Source: Clostridioides sp. ES-S-0054-01
GTDB lineage: Bacteria > Bacillota > Clostridia > Peptostreptococcales > Peptostreptococcaceae
Length of the DNA stretch: 64,000 nt
Assembly: GCA_021561035.1 (NCBI GenBank)
Contig: CP067346.1
Coordinates: 3,689,001-3,753,000 of the forward strand
Reading direction: 5' to 3'
Both the position numbers and the translations under genes were made by a program. Every line of letters begins with the position of its first letter. The first letter of the stretch is position 1. Under the pieces are notes generated by a model that worked only from the letters and a program-made list of their open reading frames with translations, searched no databases and was not told where the DNA came from. Shown piece after piece: positions 7,454-15,390 of the stretch.

Positions 7454-9355
7454 CTAACCTCCCAGGTAGATTTTTAACTTATACATAAACTCTTCATAGG
7501 ATTGCGATTTATTTAGCATATCTACCATATCCTTATCTGCCATAATCTTACTTAAATATTTAGATATTTGTTTATGAAGCTCTAAATTTCCCTTTATTAA
7601 TGAAATCATGAAAATAATCTTTGGCACCCTATTTTCATAACTAATATCAGTTTGTATTAAAGACACTGATATAATATTTTTATTACCTGTCATTTCAATT
7701 GGATGGGGTATCGCTACACCATTTGTATAAATAGTACTCAAATAGCTCTCTCTTTCCCACACATCTTTAGGATACGTTGGAGAACAAGCTCCTTCATCAA
7801 CTATGCATTGTGACATGCTATCAATGACATCCTTATATTTGAGTTTCTCTTTTATACATCTAAAGTGATTCTTATCAAACAGACCTAATATATATTGCTT
7901 TGGACTTGATATATTTCCTATATGGTCTGCAAATCTAACACTTTCTTTAATATCCAAATAATCTAGCTCATCTAAAATTTCATTTATAAGTATAACTGGG
8001 GCATTTATTTCAAATAAAAGACTTGTTATTGAAAAAATCAAATCTGGTGTAAATTCTACTACAGCTTTTTCTTCTAGTAATGAAAAATTTTTTATATCAG
8101 CATTTGGAAATATTTCTTTAAGTCTTAAATTTATCAAAAATGCACTACCTCCACCAGAAGAGCATATTATTGCTATCTTATATTTTTTATTAAAATTAGC
8201 CTCTTCTCTCTTTTCAAAAGGAACAGCAATATGAGTAGCTATAAAACCTATTTCATCTTGACTTATTTTTATATGATACTCATCTTCTATGATTTTTGAA
8301 AATTGAATAGATAAATTAAAAACAGTTGGATACTGTTGACTTATCTTAACTGAAAAAGGATTTATTATCTTGTGATTCTTCTTTATACGTTCTATTAAAC
8401 ATGCAATATGTAAATAAAATAAATTAAGAAACTCTTTATCCTCCAAAAAATTAGAGTTATACTTTTTATCTATATCTCTAAAAAATTTACACATTATATC
8501 TTGAAGTTTATTTTTATCTATATTCTTTATAGTGGCTTTCTTATCTTTAGTCCTTAATTTTATAAGTTGCTTTAAGTAATACTTTTCATCATGAGAAAGA
8601 TTATATTTTTTATCTCTAAAAATTTTATCTAATAAGTCATCTATAATTAAATCTTCTGTATATAATTCTAAATCATTAGCATCTCTTGCTACTCTCATAC
8701 TAACTCTTATATACAATATAATAATTTGTGCTAATATTTCCTCAAGCTCTGTTAAGTTAACTTCTAAGTTATGTTTATTAAGAACATTTTTTATTGTGCT
8801 TCTGATATTATCTAATTTAAAACTATCTATAAACTTATTTCTGTACTCTGTTATATTTCTATTACCTTTAAAATAATTATCCACTAATATACTTTGGATT
8901 TCTTTTACAGAACCTTCTATTTTAATTCCATAATGAGCCTTTCGTTCCAATTTTAATTCTGTATCCTTTATCTTTTCATCTATCTTTTTCAAATCATTTT
9001 TTATTTGAGATGAACTTACTAAAAATTTTTTACTTAACTGTTCTATAGTTTTATAACCTTCATTTATTAAAAGTTCTACTATTATAGACTCTAACCGTTG
9101 TTCTGGATTTTCAACTAAATCTGAGGGTAAGTTTTTTAGGTAATGCTCGAATTTATCTTGGTCTTTAATATTTAGAATATATCCCAATTTAGACTTATAT
9201 TCTAATTTGAAACCATTACATTCTTTTATAGTTTCTATCTTTTTTATTTCATTTCTGATAGTTCGAGTAGATACCCCCAACTTATCTGCAAAATAATCTA
9301 TATTTAGATAACCACTACTATTTTTCAATGTCTCAAGAATAATGCGTTCTCTCAT
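7454..9355 (-). CDS. BglG/MtlR-type PRD transcriptional regulator with EIIB- and EIIA-like domains
   Basis: This 633-residue regulator reads N to C as follows: a helix-turn-helix (about 1-60, VSTRTIRNEIKKI), a second HTH/Mga-like segment (about 90-150), two PRD domains (about 190-410), an EIIB-like domain with the Cys motif ICSSGGGSAFL, and a mannitol/fructose EIIA-like domain with GVAIPHPIEM. The layout is that of MtlR/LicR/ManR DNA-binding activators rather than RNA-binding LicT antiterminators. PTS-dependent phosphorylation would tune activity. The ATG follows GGGAGGTGGGG. It is the first gene of the operon it presumably controls and lies 2 bp from the M42 gene. Confidence 0.9.
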   Translation of the reverse strand: MRERIILETLKNSSGYLNIDYFADKLGVSTRTIRNEIKKIETIKECNGFKLEYKSKLGYILNIKDQDKFEHYLKNLPSDLVENPEQRLESIIVELLINEGYKTIEQLSKKFLVSSSQIKNDLKKIDEKIKDTELKLERKAHYGIKIEGSVKEIQSILVDNYFKGNRNITEYRNKFIDSFKLDNIRSTIKNVLNKHNLEVNLTELEEILAQIIILYIRVSMRVARDANDLELYTEDLIIDDLLDKIFRDKKYNLSHDEKYYLKQLIKLRTKDKKATIKNIDKNKLQDIMCKFFRDIDKKYNSNFLEDKEFLNLFYLHIACLIERIKKNHKIINPFSVKISQQYPTVFNLSIQFSKIIEDEYHIKISQDEIGFIATHIAVPFEKREEANFNKKYKIAIICSSGGGSAFLINLRLKEIFPNADIKNFSLLEEKAVVEFTPDLIFSITSLLFEINAPVILINEILDELDYLDIKESVRFADHIGNISSPKQYILGLFDKNHFRCIKEKLKYKDVIDSMSQCIVDEGACSPTYPKDVWERESYLSTIYTNGVAIPHPIEMTGNKNIISVSLIQTDISYENRVPKIIFMISLIKGNLELHKQISKYLSKIMADKDMVDMLNKSQSYEEFMYKLKIYLGG

Positions 9356-9644
9356 ATCCCCACCTCCCTCAGTATTATTATCTTTTTCAAAGTAGTATAA
9401 TAAACAAAAATATTTTCTTATAAAAATTAAACTCTTTATTTGTATTTATCGAAATTTATATCCTAGTACATTTTAACACTAAAATTTAAGATATATATTT
9501 CATAATAATAAAATATATAGTTCAATTTTTATTATATTTTAATTATATATGTAATACTTTATCAATAAAAGCTGATATTTTTCATCAATTAAATGAAAAA
9601 AATACACCATTATACCTATAATTGATATAAAATTTTCATATAAT
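9356..9644. other. AT-rich upstream region of the PTS/peptidase operon
   Basis: This 289-bp region holds no gene. It must contain the promoter of the regulator-led operon. I saw no convincing sigma-54 -24/-12 element, no RAT-type antiterminator hairpin and no clear -35/-10 pair. A possible -10 (TATACT, minus strand, about 9400) lacks a good -35 partner. Confidence 0.4.
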
Positions 9645-9683
9645 AAATATCCTAAACTTATAAAAAATAAATTTAGGATATTT
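9645..9683 (-). terminator. Terminator of the agaS-aldolase transcript
   Basis: A 16-bp AT-rich stem with one mismatch (9645-9660 with 9668-9683, core AATATCCTAAA) has a short loop and lies just downstream of the aldolase stop. It is flanked by T/A runs on both strands and could work in both directions. Confidence 0.7.
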
Positions 9684-9689
9684 TATTTT

Positions 9690-10541
9690 TTATGCCTTAT
9701 TTACAGACCCACATACTCTAATCTTTTCTTTTACAAAATCCTTTACTGATTGAAGTCCTGCTAATCCATATTTCTTAGGGTCTATAACTTCAGAATCCTT
9801 ACTTAAAACTTTTTTAACTCCATTACTGTATGCAATTCTTAATTCAGTTGCATAGTTAACTTTTGCTATTCCTCTTTTTATAGCCTCTTTTATAATATCA
9901 TCACGTATTCCTGAACCTCCATGTAATACCAAAGGTATTGAAACTACCTTTTTAATTTCTGATAGTCTATCTAAATCTATTTTAGGTTCACCTTTATACA
10001 ATCCATGCGCTGTACCTATAGCTACAGCTAACGAAGATACTCCTGTTCTATTGACAAACTCTTTTGCCTCTTTTGGATTTGTATAATCATTACTATCTCC
10101 ACCATCTAAATCATCTTCTTTCCCACCAACTTTTCCAAGTTCTGCTTCCACTGGTATAAGAGACGGGCTACATGCTTTTACTACTGATTTAGATAGAGAT
10201 ATATTATTTTCAAAACTTTCATGAGAACCATCTATCATTATTGATGTATAACCATTTCTCAAAGCTTTCATTGCAAGGTCAAAACTTGAACCATGGTCTA
10301 GATGCATTGCTACAGGTATATTTACTCTTTCTGCAGCAACCTTTGCGTTTGCTAGATAATAATCAAGACCTGCATACTTTACAGTTGATGGAGTAGTTTG
10401 TAATATAACTGGAGAATTTAACTCCTCAGCAGCTTCTATAACAGCAATTACCATTTCCATATTTTCCACATTAAATGCTCCTACTGCATATTTTTCATCT
10501 TGTGCATTTTTAAGCATAGATGTTGTTGTTACTAATGCCAC
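9690..10541 (-). CDS. Class II tagatose/fructose-bisphosphate aldolase (KbaY/GatY type)
   Basis: This zinc-dependent aldolase of the FbaA/GatY/KbaY family cleaves ketose-1,6-bisphosphates to DHAP and glyceraldehyde-3-phosphate. Visible motifs are GAFNVENMEM, MHLDHGSS (catalytic Asp and zinc His), VEAELGKVGGKED, AIGTAHGLY (zinc His), LHGGSGI (zinc His) and KVNYATELR. The frame extends to a TTG at 10556, but the GGGGGGT ribosome site lies inside that extension, so the GTG at 10541 (283 residues) is the better start. It follows agaS by 47 bp. With AgaS and the PfkB kinase it completes a tagatose-phosphate route from galactosamine-6-phosphate. The tagatose assignment is inferred from context. Confidence 0.88.
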   Translation of the reverse strand: MALVTTTSMLKNAQDEKYAVGAFNVENMEMVIAVIEAAEELNSPVILQTTPSTVKYAGLDYYLANAKVAAERVNIPVAMHLDHGSSFDLAMKALRNGYTSIMIDGSHESFENNISLSKSVVKACSPSLIPVEAELGKVGGKEDDLDGGDSNDYTNPKEAKEFVNRTGVSSLAVAIGTAHGLYKGEPKIDLDRLSEIKKVVSIPLVLHGGSGIRDDIIKEAIKRGIAKVNYATELRIAYSNGVKKVLSKDSEVIDPKKYGLAGLQSVKDFVKEKIRVCGSVNKA

Positions 10542-10588
10542 ATTGATACCCCCCAAATGATTTAATTATAATGTTTTAATAAATACTT

Positions 10589-11752
10589 TTAGTATTCATA
10601 TATTGTTACACCTTTTACTACTCTATTTACTGTTCCCGTAGCTGATGGTGTGTCTGGCTTATTTTCAACTTTTATAGATACAAATAATGCTATAGTTTGT
10701 GCAAATAATATGTATGGCATTGCAAGATACACATCTGGTAATTTATTGTATTTTCCTTCAAACTCAAACTTTGTCCCTGAGAAATTATTTTCATCTTCTA
10801 CTGACACTGAGCAAGAAAGTTTAGCAATTTTATCTCTTTTTATCTCTTCTAAAACATCTAAATCATATTTTCGTGTATATGAACAATTAGATACAAATTC
10901 AAATACAAGTGTCTTTTCATCAATAAATGATTTTGGACCATGTCTAAATCCCATAGGAGAATCATATACTGTAGCTATTTTCCCTGCTGTAAGTTCTAAA
11001 AGTTTTAGTTGTGCTTCTTGTGTCAAACCACCCAATCCTCCTGAACCTAAATATACAACTCTATCAAAATCTTTATTTATTAACTCATGTATTTCATCTT
11101 TTCTATCTATAACACTTCTTCCCATTTCAATTATTGCATTTATATATGACTTTTCTATATCATCTTCTAAACTATCAAATATTAACATAGCAGATAACAT
11201 CATACATGAAAAACTTCCTGTCATAGCAAAACCTTTATCATTTGATTTTGATGGCATTAATAACAAGTAATTATTTTCATCATTTTTAGTCATTTTAGCC
11301 AGTTCTCCTTCTGGATTACAAGTTATAGCTAAATGATAAAAATTATCTACAATCTGATTTCCTAAATTTAGGGCAGCTAAACTTTCAGGGCTATTTCCAC
11401 TTCTTGCAAACGAAACTAATAACGTTGGTACATCTTTTTTTAAGTAATCATATGGATTAGAAACTATATCTGTAGTAGGTATTGTTTCAAATATGTATTT
11501 TCTTATGTCATTTTTATTTTTAAGATAAGGAAGTATTGAGTTTCCTATATAAGCTGAAGTTCCAGCACCTGTAAATATAACTCTAAACTGACCGTGATTA
11601 TTACTTATTGTATCTATAAATTGGTTCAATTTTTCCTTATTGGATTTATATATTTCATAAGTTTCTAACCATAATTCAGGTTGTTGTTTTATTTCGTTAG
11701 TCGTTATTATTGCACCTAAATCTTTTAGTTTTTGTTCTTCTAGTTTAAACAT
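10589..11752 (-). CDS. agaS: AgaS-type SIS-domain aminosugar-phosphate deaminase/isomerase
   Basis: This protein of about 387 residues has two SIS domains. Family features include FTGAGTSAYIG (first sugar-phosphate loop), SFARSGNSPES (Ser-rich phosphate loop) and YDSPMGFRHGPKSF near the active site. AgaS converts galactosamine-6-phosphate to tagatose-6-phosphate and ammonia. The first ATG (11758) is only one base from the AAGGGG ribosome site, while the second (11752) has 7-base spacing and is preferred. The gene heads a two-gene unit with the aldolase. A strong promoter and a perfect 16-bp palindrome lie upstream, which suggests repression by the GntR protein encoded 3 kb away. Confidence 0.9.
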   Translation of the reverse strand: MFKLEEQKLKDLGAIITTNEIKQQPELWLETYEIYKSNKEKLNQFIDTISNNHGQFRVIFTGAGTSAYIGNSILPYLKNKNDIRKYIFETIPTTDIVSNPYDYLKKDVPTLLVSFARSGNSPESLAALNLGNQIVDNFYHLAITCNPEGELAKMTKNDENNYLLLMPSKSNDKGFAMTGSFSCMMLSAMLIFDSLEDDIEKSYINAIIEMGRSVIDRKDEIHELINKDFDRVVYLGSGGLGGLTQEAQLKLLELTAGKIATVYDSPMGFRHGPKSFIDEKTLVFEFVSNCSYTRKYDLDVLEEIKRDKIAKLSCSVSVEDENNFSGTKFEFEGKYNKLPDVYLAMPYILFAQTIALFVSIKVENKPDTPSATGTVNRVVKGVTIYEY

Positions 11753-11793
11753 TTTCATTCCCCTTTCATACTTATAACATTTAATTTTGGTAA

Positions 11794-11809
11794 TGAGGTT
11801 ATAACCACT
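11794..11809. promoter_or_regulatory. Degenerate copy of the 16-bp GntR-type operator
   Basis: TGAGGTTATAACCACT matches AGTGGTTATAACCACT with two or three changes in the left arm. It lies 41 bp upstream of the agaS start and about 200 bp from the perfect copy, so it could be an auxiliary site in the leader. Confidence 0.6.
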
Positions 11810-12006
11810 TTTTAGTGTAAAAAAATATGCTTTTTTATATTTTTTTAATAAGACTTTTTATTACTACTAAAACTAATTTTTAAATATACTCTATAGATTT
11901 TGATTACTGTTATAGGTTATTTTTAGTTTATTTTAAAAAATTTAATAGAATTATATTATAGACGTTTTGGCATTTTTATTTTATGATAAAAATTTATTTA
12001 AACCAA

Positions 12007-12022
12007 AGTGGTAATTACCACT
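12007..12022. promoter_or_regulatory. Perfect palindromic operator upstream of agaS
   Basis: AGTGGTAATTACCACT is a perfect 16-bp palindrome directly downstream of the -10 of the agaS promoter, where a bound repressor would block transcription. It shares TGGT-AT-ACCA with three other sites in the cluster, the pattern expected for a HutC/NagR-type GntR regulator. Confidence 0.82.
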
Positions 12023-12028
12023 AATCCA

Positions 12029-12057
12029 AATATAAATTAATTTGAATTTTTTGTCAA
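12029..12057 (-). promoter_or_regulatory. Promoter of the agaS-aldolase unit
   Basis: On the minus strand a perfect -35 (TTGACA, 12057-12052) is followed after exactly 17 bp by TATATT (12034-12029). The operator begins 7 bp further downstream. The leader to the agaS start is long, about 270 nt. Confidence 0.8.
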
Positions 12058-12177
12058 TACATAAAATATTTATATCAATCAATTTTATAGGTATTTTTTA
12101 AAATTACTTTATCAATTATCTTTATTTCACCATTGATTTACCTGTATAAACTTCGTATTTATTTTTTTGACACAAAG

Positions 12178-12206
12178 TTTACAAATTTATCTGTCTGAAT
12201 TATAAT
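12178..12206 (+). promoter_or_regulatory. Promoter of the YceM/MviM-like oxidoreductase gene
   Basis: TTTACA (12178-12183), a 17-bp spacer and a perfect TATAAT (12201-12206) lie 39 bp before the ATG. No copy of the 16-bp operator overlaps this promoter. Confidence 0.7.
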
Positions 12207-12244
12207 CAGTTCTATAAATATAAAAAATACTGGGAGAAACTATT

Positions 12245-13162
12245 ATGAAAAATATAAAAATAGGTATGATAGGTCTTGGCTCTATAGCTCAAAAGGCATA
12301 TTTACCTGTCTTAACAAAATCTGAGAAATTTGAATTTGTAGGAGCTTTTACTCCAAATAAAGCCAAAAGAGAAAAAATCTGTAGTGATTATAGACTCACA
12401 CCATTTGATTCTATTGAATCTTTAGCTAAAAAGTGTGATTGTATTTTTCTACATAGCTCTACAGAAACACACTACGAAATTATAAAGATATTATTAAGTT
12501 TAGGTATTCACATATATGTAGATAAACCGCTTGCTTCAACAGTAGAGCAAGGAGAAGAGCTTATCGAATTAAGTATGAAAAAAAACCTAAATTTAATGGT
12601 TGGATTTAACCGTAGATTCTGTCCTATGTACAAAGAAATTAAAAGGAATGCCACAGAAATTGTATCTATCAATATATGTAAACATGGATTAAATTCTCTA
12701 AGAAATGTTGGATTTGACAGTACACTTATAGATGACTATATACATGTTATTGATACTGCTTTATGGTTAGCAGATAGTGATGTCAAAATTGCTGGAGAGG
12801 ATTTATTTTTAACAGACAATAAGAATCTAATATTTGTAAGTCATAAGCTTAAAGGTAAAAACTTTTCCATAAATACCTCTATGCATAGAAATTCTGGAAC
12901 AAAATTAGAACAAGTTGAAATTCTTTCAAAAGGTAAGATTCAAAGAGTTAAGAACCTTAATATACTGGAAATAGAGGAGAATGGAAATCTAACTTCAAAA
13001 CAAAGTGGTGCATGGGTAAATATATTAAAACAAAAAGGCTTCGAGGATATAACAAATCATTTCATTGATTGCCTAGAAAATAATATAAAACCAGCAATTA
13101 GTGGAGAAGAGTGTGTTAAAGCTCAAAGATTACTAGAGAAAATTATAGGTTCAGTAAAATAG
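12245..13162 (+). CDS. Gfo/Idh/MocA oxidoreductase, YceM/MviM-like
   Basis: This 305-residue NAD(P)-dependent oxidoreductase has an N-terminal Rossmann fold (GMIGLGSIAQKAYLPVL, residues 7-23), VDKPLAST in place of the classic EKP, and NLMVGFNRRFCPMY. The stretch DDYIHVIDTALWLAD and the total length fit the YceM/MviM subgroup of enterobacteria, whose physiological substrate is unsettled. Its ATG follows GGGAGAAACTATT. It is transcribed opposite to agaS, has its own promoter and lies inside the amino-sugar cluster, so a side reaction on a sugar or sugar acid is possible but unproven. Confidence 0.85.
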   Translation: MKNIKIGMIGLGSIAQKAYLPVLTKSEKFEFVGAFTPNKAKREKICSDYRLTPFDSIESLAKKCDCIFLHSSTETHYEIIKILLSLGIHIYVDKPLASTVEQGEELIELSMKKNLNLMVGFNRRFCPMYKEIKRNATEIVSINICKHGLNSLRNVGFDSTLIDDYIHVIDTALWLADSDVKIAGEDLFLTDNKNLIFVSHKLKGKNFSINTSMHRNSGTKLEQVEILSKGKIQRVKNLNILEIEENGNLTSKQSGAWVNILKQKGFEDITNHFIDCLENNIKPAISGEECVKAQRLLEKIIGSVK

Positions 13163-13174
13163 ATATTTATTATA

Positions 13175-13303
13175 AAAATGTGGGGGTCTCAAAATTAACT
13201 TTTTAGTTCATGAGACACTCTTTTTTGTATGAAATCAAATATATTTTCAGCATTTCAACAATGAAAAAGATACTTACTCTCTATTTTGAGACATCCCCAT
13301 TTT
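13175..13303. repeat. ~125-bp repeat element with imperfect inverted ends, copy 1
   Basis: The ends form a long imperfect inverted repeat (TCTCAAAAT at 13188-13196 with ATTTTGAGA at 13282-13290, extended by G-rich/C-rich arms and AAAAATG/CATTTTT). The core, from AACTTTTTAGTTCATGAG through to CATTTCA, is nearly identical to the copy at 16561-16684. It contains a small AACT/AGTT hairpin followed by CTCTTTTTT. The element sits between the convergent oxidoreductase and kinase genes, where it can end both transcripts. It encodes no protein. Confidence 0.75.
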
Positions 13304-13379
13304 TATATAAGACTCTGCTTTTTATATATCAAATTATATTACATTCACATTAAACTTATTATATTCACATTAAATCTAT

Positions 13380-14309
13380 TCAACTTAACTTCGTTACTTC
13401 AACTAAATTCTGATACTTCTCAACTTCTTCTAAACATACAAATCCAGTTTCCATATTTAGGGCATTGCTTATGCCACAAGCATTTGCAAATTTAAGTAAA
13501 TTTTCTATTTTATAACCCCTTAAAATACCTACACTAAATCCAGCTATAGTGCTATCTCCACTACCTACAGTATTTACACATTTTACATGTGGTACTTTCA
13601 CATCATATACACTATCTCTACTTAAATAAACCATTCCATCCTTTCCTAAAGATATACATACATTTTCTGCCCCCATTTCAAGAAGTTTTTTTCCTGATAA
13701 TATAATTTCCTCCCTTGACTCTATATTAATCCCTAATAAACTTCTTATTTCATCTATATTTGGCTTTATTAAATATGGTTGCGACTTTAAAGCTACTTTT
13801 AAAGCATCTCCTGATGTATCTAATATAAATTTTATATTATTTTCTCTACATAAATTACCTAACTTTTTATAATAGTCTGTTGGCATATTTTCACAATAAC
13901 TACCAGATGCCACTAATATTTTAGTATTTTTTATTACTTCATCTATGTCATTTTCAAACCTCTCTAAATCGCTTTTTTCCACCCTCGGTCCCTTTTCTAA
14001 AAATTCTGTACTCATTTTATTGTCTTCGATTATATTTAGACAATTTCTAGTTTCCTGCTTTATATCTGTAAATTTATTTTGTATATCTAATTTTTTAAGT
14101 TCATTTTGTATGAATTTTCCATTGAAACCCCCTAAAAATCCCATAGCTAAAGGACTTTCTTTTAAAATTTTACATACTTTGGCTACATTTAATCCTTTGC
14201 CTCCAGCAGTTGCATTTGTCCTTACTACCCTTTGCACCTCACCTATATTTATACTATTTACTCTATACATTCTATCTATGGATGGGTTGAATGTTATTAT
14301 TGTAATCAT
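13380..14309 (-). CDS. PfkB-family sugar-phosphate kinase (tagatose-6-phosphate or 1-phosphofructokinase type)
   Basis: This 309-residue ribokinase-fold enzyme of the LacC/FruK branch starts MITIITFNPSIDRMY. It has TNATAGGKGLNVAKV (the PfkB N-terminal signature), IKPNIDEIRSLLG and the C-terminal signature NTVGSGDSTIAGF, whose Asp is the catalytic base. It phosphorylates a ketohexose phosphate; in this cluster tagatose-6-phosphate from AgaS would give tagatose-1,6-bisphosphate for the neighbouring aldolase. 1-phosphofructokinase is the main alternative. A near-consensus promoter and an operator copy lie upstream, so it is probably a third transcript under the same repressor. Confidence 0.88.
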   Translation of the reverse strand: MITIITFNPSIDRMYRVNSINIGEVQRVVRTNATAGGKGLNVAKVCKILKESPLAMGFLGGFNGKFIQNELKKLDIQNKFTDIKQETRNCLNIIEDNKMSTEFLEKGPRVEKSDLERFENDIDEVIKNTKILVASGSYCENMPTDYYKKLGNLCRENNIKFILDTSGDALKVALKSQPYLIKPNIDEIRSLLGINIESREEIILSGKKLLEMGAENVCISLGKDGMVYLSRDSVYDVKVPHVKCVNTVGSGDSTIAGFSVGILRGYKIENLLKFANACGISNALNMETGFVCLEEVEKYQNLVEVTKLS

Positions 14310-14398
14310 ACTAGATTCTCCTCATTATTAATTTTTTATTTTTATAAATAATAAATTAATATGTAAAAATATAAAAGCCTCGTCTATAATACATCTTA

Positions 14399-14414
14399 AG
14401 TGGTTATTACCAAT
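14399..14414. promoter_or_regulatory. GntR-type operator upstream of the PfkB kinase gene
   Basis: AGTGGTTATTACCAAT is a near-perfect copy of the palindrome, changed only in the outer right arm. It begins 4 bp downstream of the -10 of the kinase promoter. Confidence 0.75.
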
Positions 14415-14417
14415 TTG

Positions 14418-14446
14418 AATATAAATTATTTCACTCTTTTTGTCAA
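14418..14446 (-). promoter_or_regulatory. Promoter of the PfkB kinase gene
   Basis: On the minus strand TTGACA (14446-14441), a 17-bp spacer and TATATT (14423-14418) form a near-consensus vegetative promoter. The layout relative to the operator is the same as for agaS. Confidence 0.8.
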
Positions 14447-14509
14447 TGCATCATAATTTTGAAATAAATTAATAGTATTACTTATTTGATTTTGATTAAA
14501 CTTTACTCA

Positions 14510-14538
14510 TTGACAGAAATAATTGTATATTTTATAAT
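14510..14538 (+). promoter_or_regulatory. Consensus promoter of the gntR-nagA unit
   Basis: TTGACA (14510-14515), a 17-bp spacer and TATAAT (14533-14538) match the sigma-A consensus at every position. The operator at 14544-14559 covers the expected transcription start. Confidence 0.85.
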
Positions 14539-14543
14539 CAAAT

Positions 14544-14559
14544 TGTGGTTATAACCACT
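14544..14559. promoter_or_regulatory. GntR-type operator at the regulator's own promoter
   Basis: TGTGGTTATAACCACT matches the palindrome at 15 of 16 positions and overlaps the predicted start of the gntR transcript, 21 bp before the ATG. This suggests negative autoregulation. Confidence 0.8.
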
Positions 14560-14579
14560 TAGAAAGGACTATAATTTTT

Positions 14580-15305
14580 ATGATAAAAAGAAATGATAAA
14601 AGACCAATATATGACCAACTTGTCGAAATACTAAGGACTAAAATTGAAAATGAGATGGAACCAAATGATAGAATGCTTTCCGAAAGAAAAATTTGTGATG
14701 AATATGGAGTAAGTAGAACTACAGTTAGATTAGCTATGGCTGAATTAGAACATATGGGATATATATACAAAAGACATGGAAAAGGAACTTTTGTCGCTGC
14801 ACTCAGTCAAAATTCCCAAAACTTAATGGACAGTTATAGCTTTACAGATTATATGAGAACACAAGGAAAAAAACCAAGTACAAAAGTATTATCATTTGAA
14901 GTAGTAGAAAGTACAAAATATTTTTCTGAGAAATTAGGTATAGCTCCTGGTGAAAAAATAATAAAAATAATGCGTCTAAGACTTGCTGATAATCTTCCTA
15001 TGATGCTTGAAAGAACATATCTTCCTATGAAAGAATTTACAGGACTGACACAAGAAAAAATAGAACAAAAACCTCTATATGAGATATTTAGAGAAGATTA
15101 TGGAGAGATTATTAAGGTGGCTGATGAGGAATTTTCAGCAGGAATAATATCCGATAAGGAATCAAAGCTATTAGAAGTACCAGGTGATTCACCTTGCCTA
15201 AAATTACTTCGTACAACATATAATGATGATAATATAGTTATTGAATTTACTTTGAGTGTTGCTAGAAGCGATAAATTTGTATATAAGGTAAGGCATGTAA
15301 GATAG
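14580..15305 (+). CDS. GntR/HutC-family regulator with UTRA domain, probable amino-sugar repressor
   Basis: This 241-residue protein has an N-terminal winged helix (KRPIYDQLVEILR, then MLSERKICDEYGVSRTTVR, about residues 6-70) and a C-terminal UTRA effector domain (about 90-235, with RLRLADNLPMMLERTYLP). It resembles NagR/DasR/AgaR2-type repressors, which bind sugar phosphates such as glucosamine-6-phosphate or galactosamine-6-phosphate. Four palindromic sites in this cluster are its most likely targets, including one at its own promoter. It is followed by nagA after 85 bp with no terminator, so the two are probably co-transcribed. Confidence 0.88.
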   Translation: MIKRNDKRPIYDQLVEILRTKIENEMEPNDRMLSERKICDEYGVSRTTVRLAMAELEHMGYIYKRHGKGTFVAALSQNSQNLMDSYSFTDYMRTQGKKPSTKVLSFEVVESTKYFSEKLGIAPGEKIIKIMRLRLADNLPMMLERTYLPMKEFTGLTQEKIEQKPLYEIFREDYGEIIKVADEEFSAGIISDKESKLLEVPGDSPCLKLLRTTYNDDNIVIEFTLSVARSDKFVYKVRHVR

Positions 15306-15390
15306 CAAATTTTAAATAGATTTCCAGAAAACTTGATATTTTATAAACGTCAAGACTACAAATGATAGTATAAATTATAAGGAGGTAGTT

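Noticed and set aside
9356-9644. Sigma-54 promoter for the PTS operon
   Set aside because: The regulator lacks a sigma-54 activator AAA+ domain, and no TGGCA-N-TTGC pattern with correct spacing was found upstream.
10650-11270. 206-codon ORF on the plus strand opposite agaS
   Set aside because: It lies entirely antisense to a well-supported AgaS gene, its product is low-complexity Ser/Asn-rich with no recognisable motif, and no ribosome site precedes it. It is a shadow frame.
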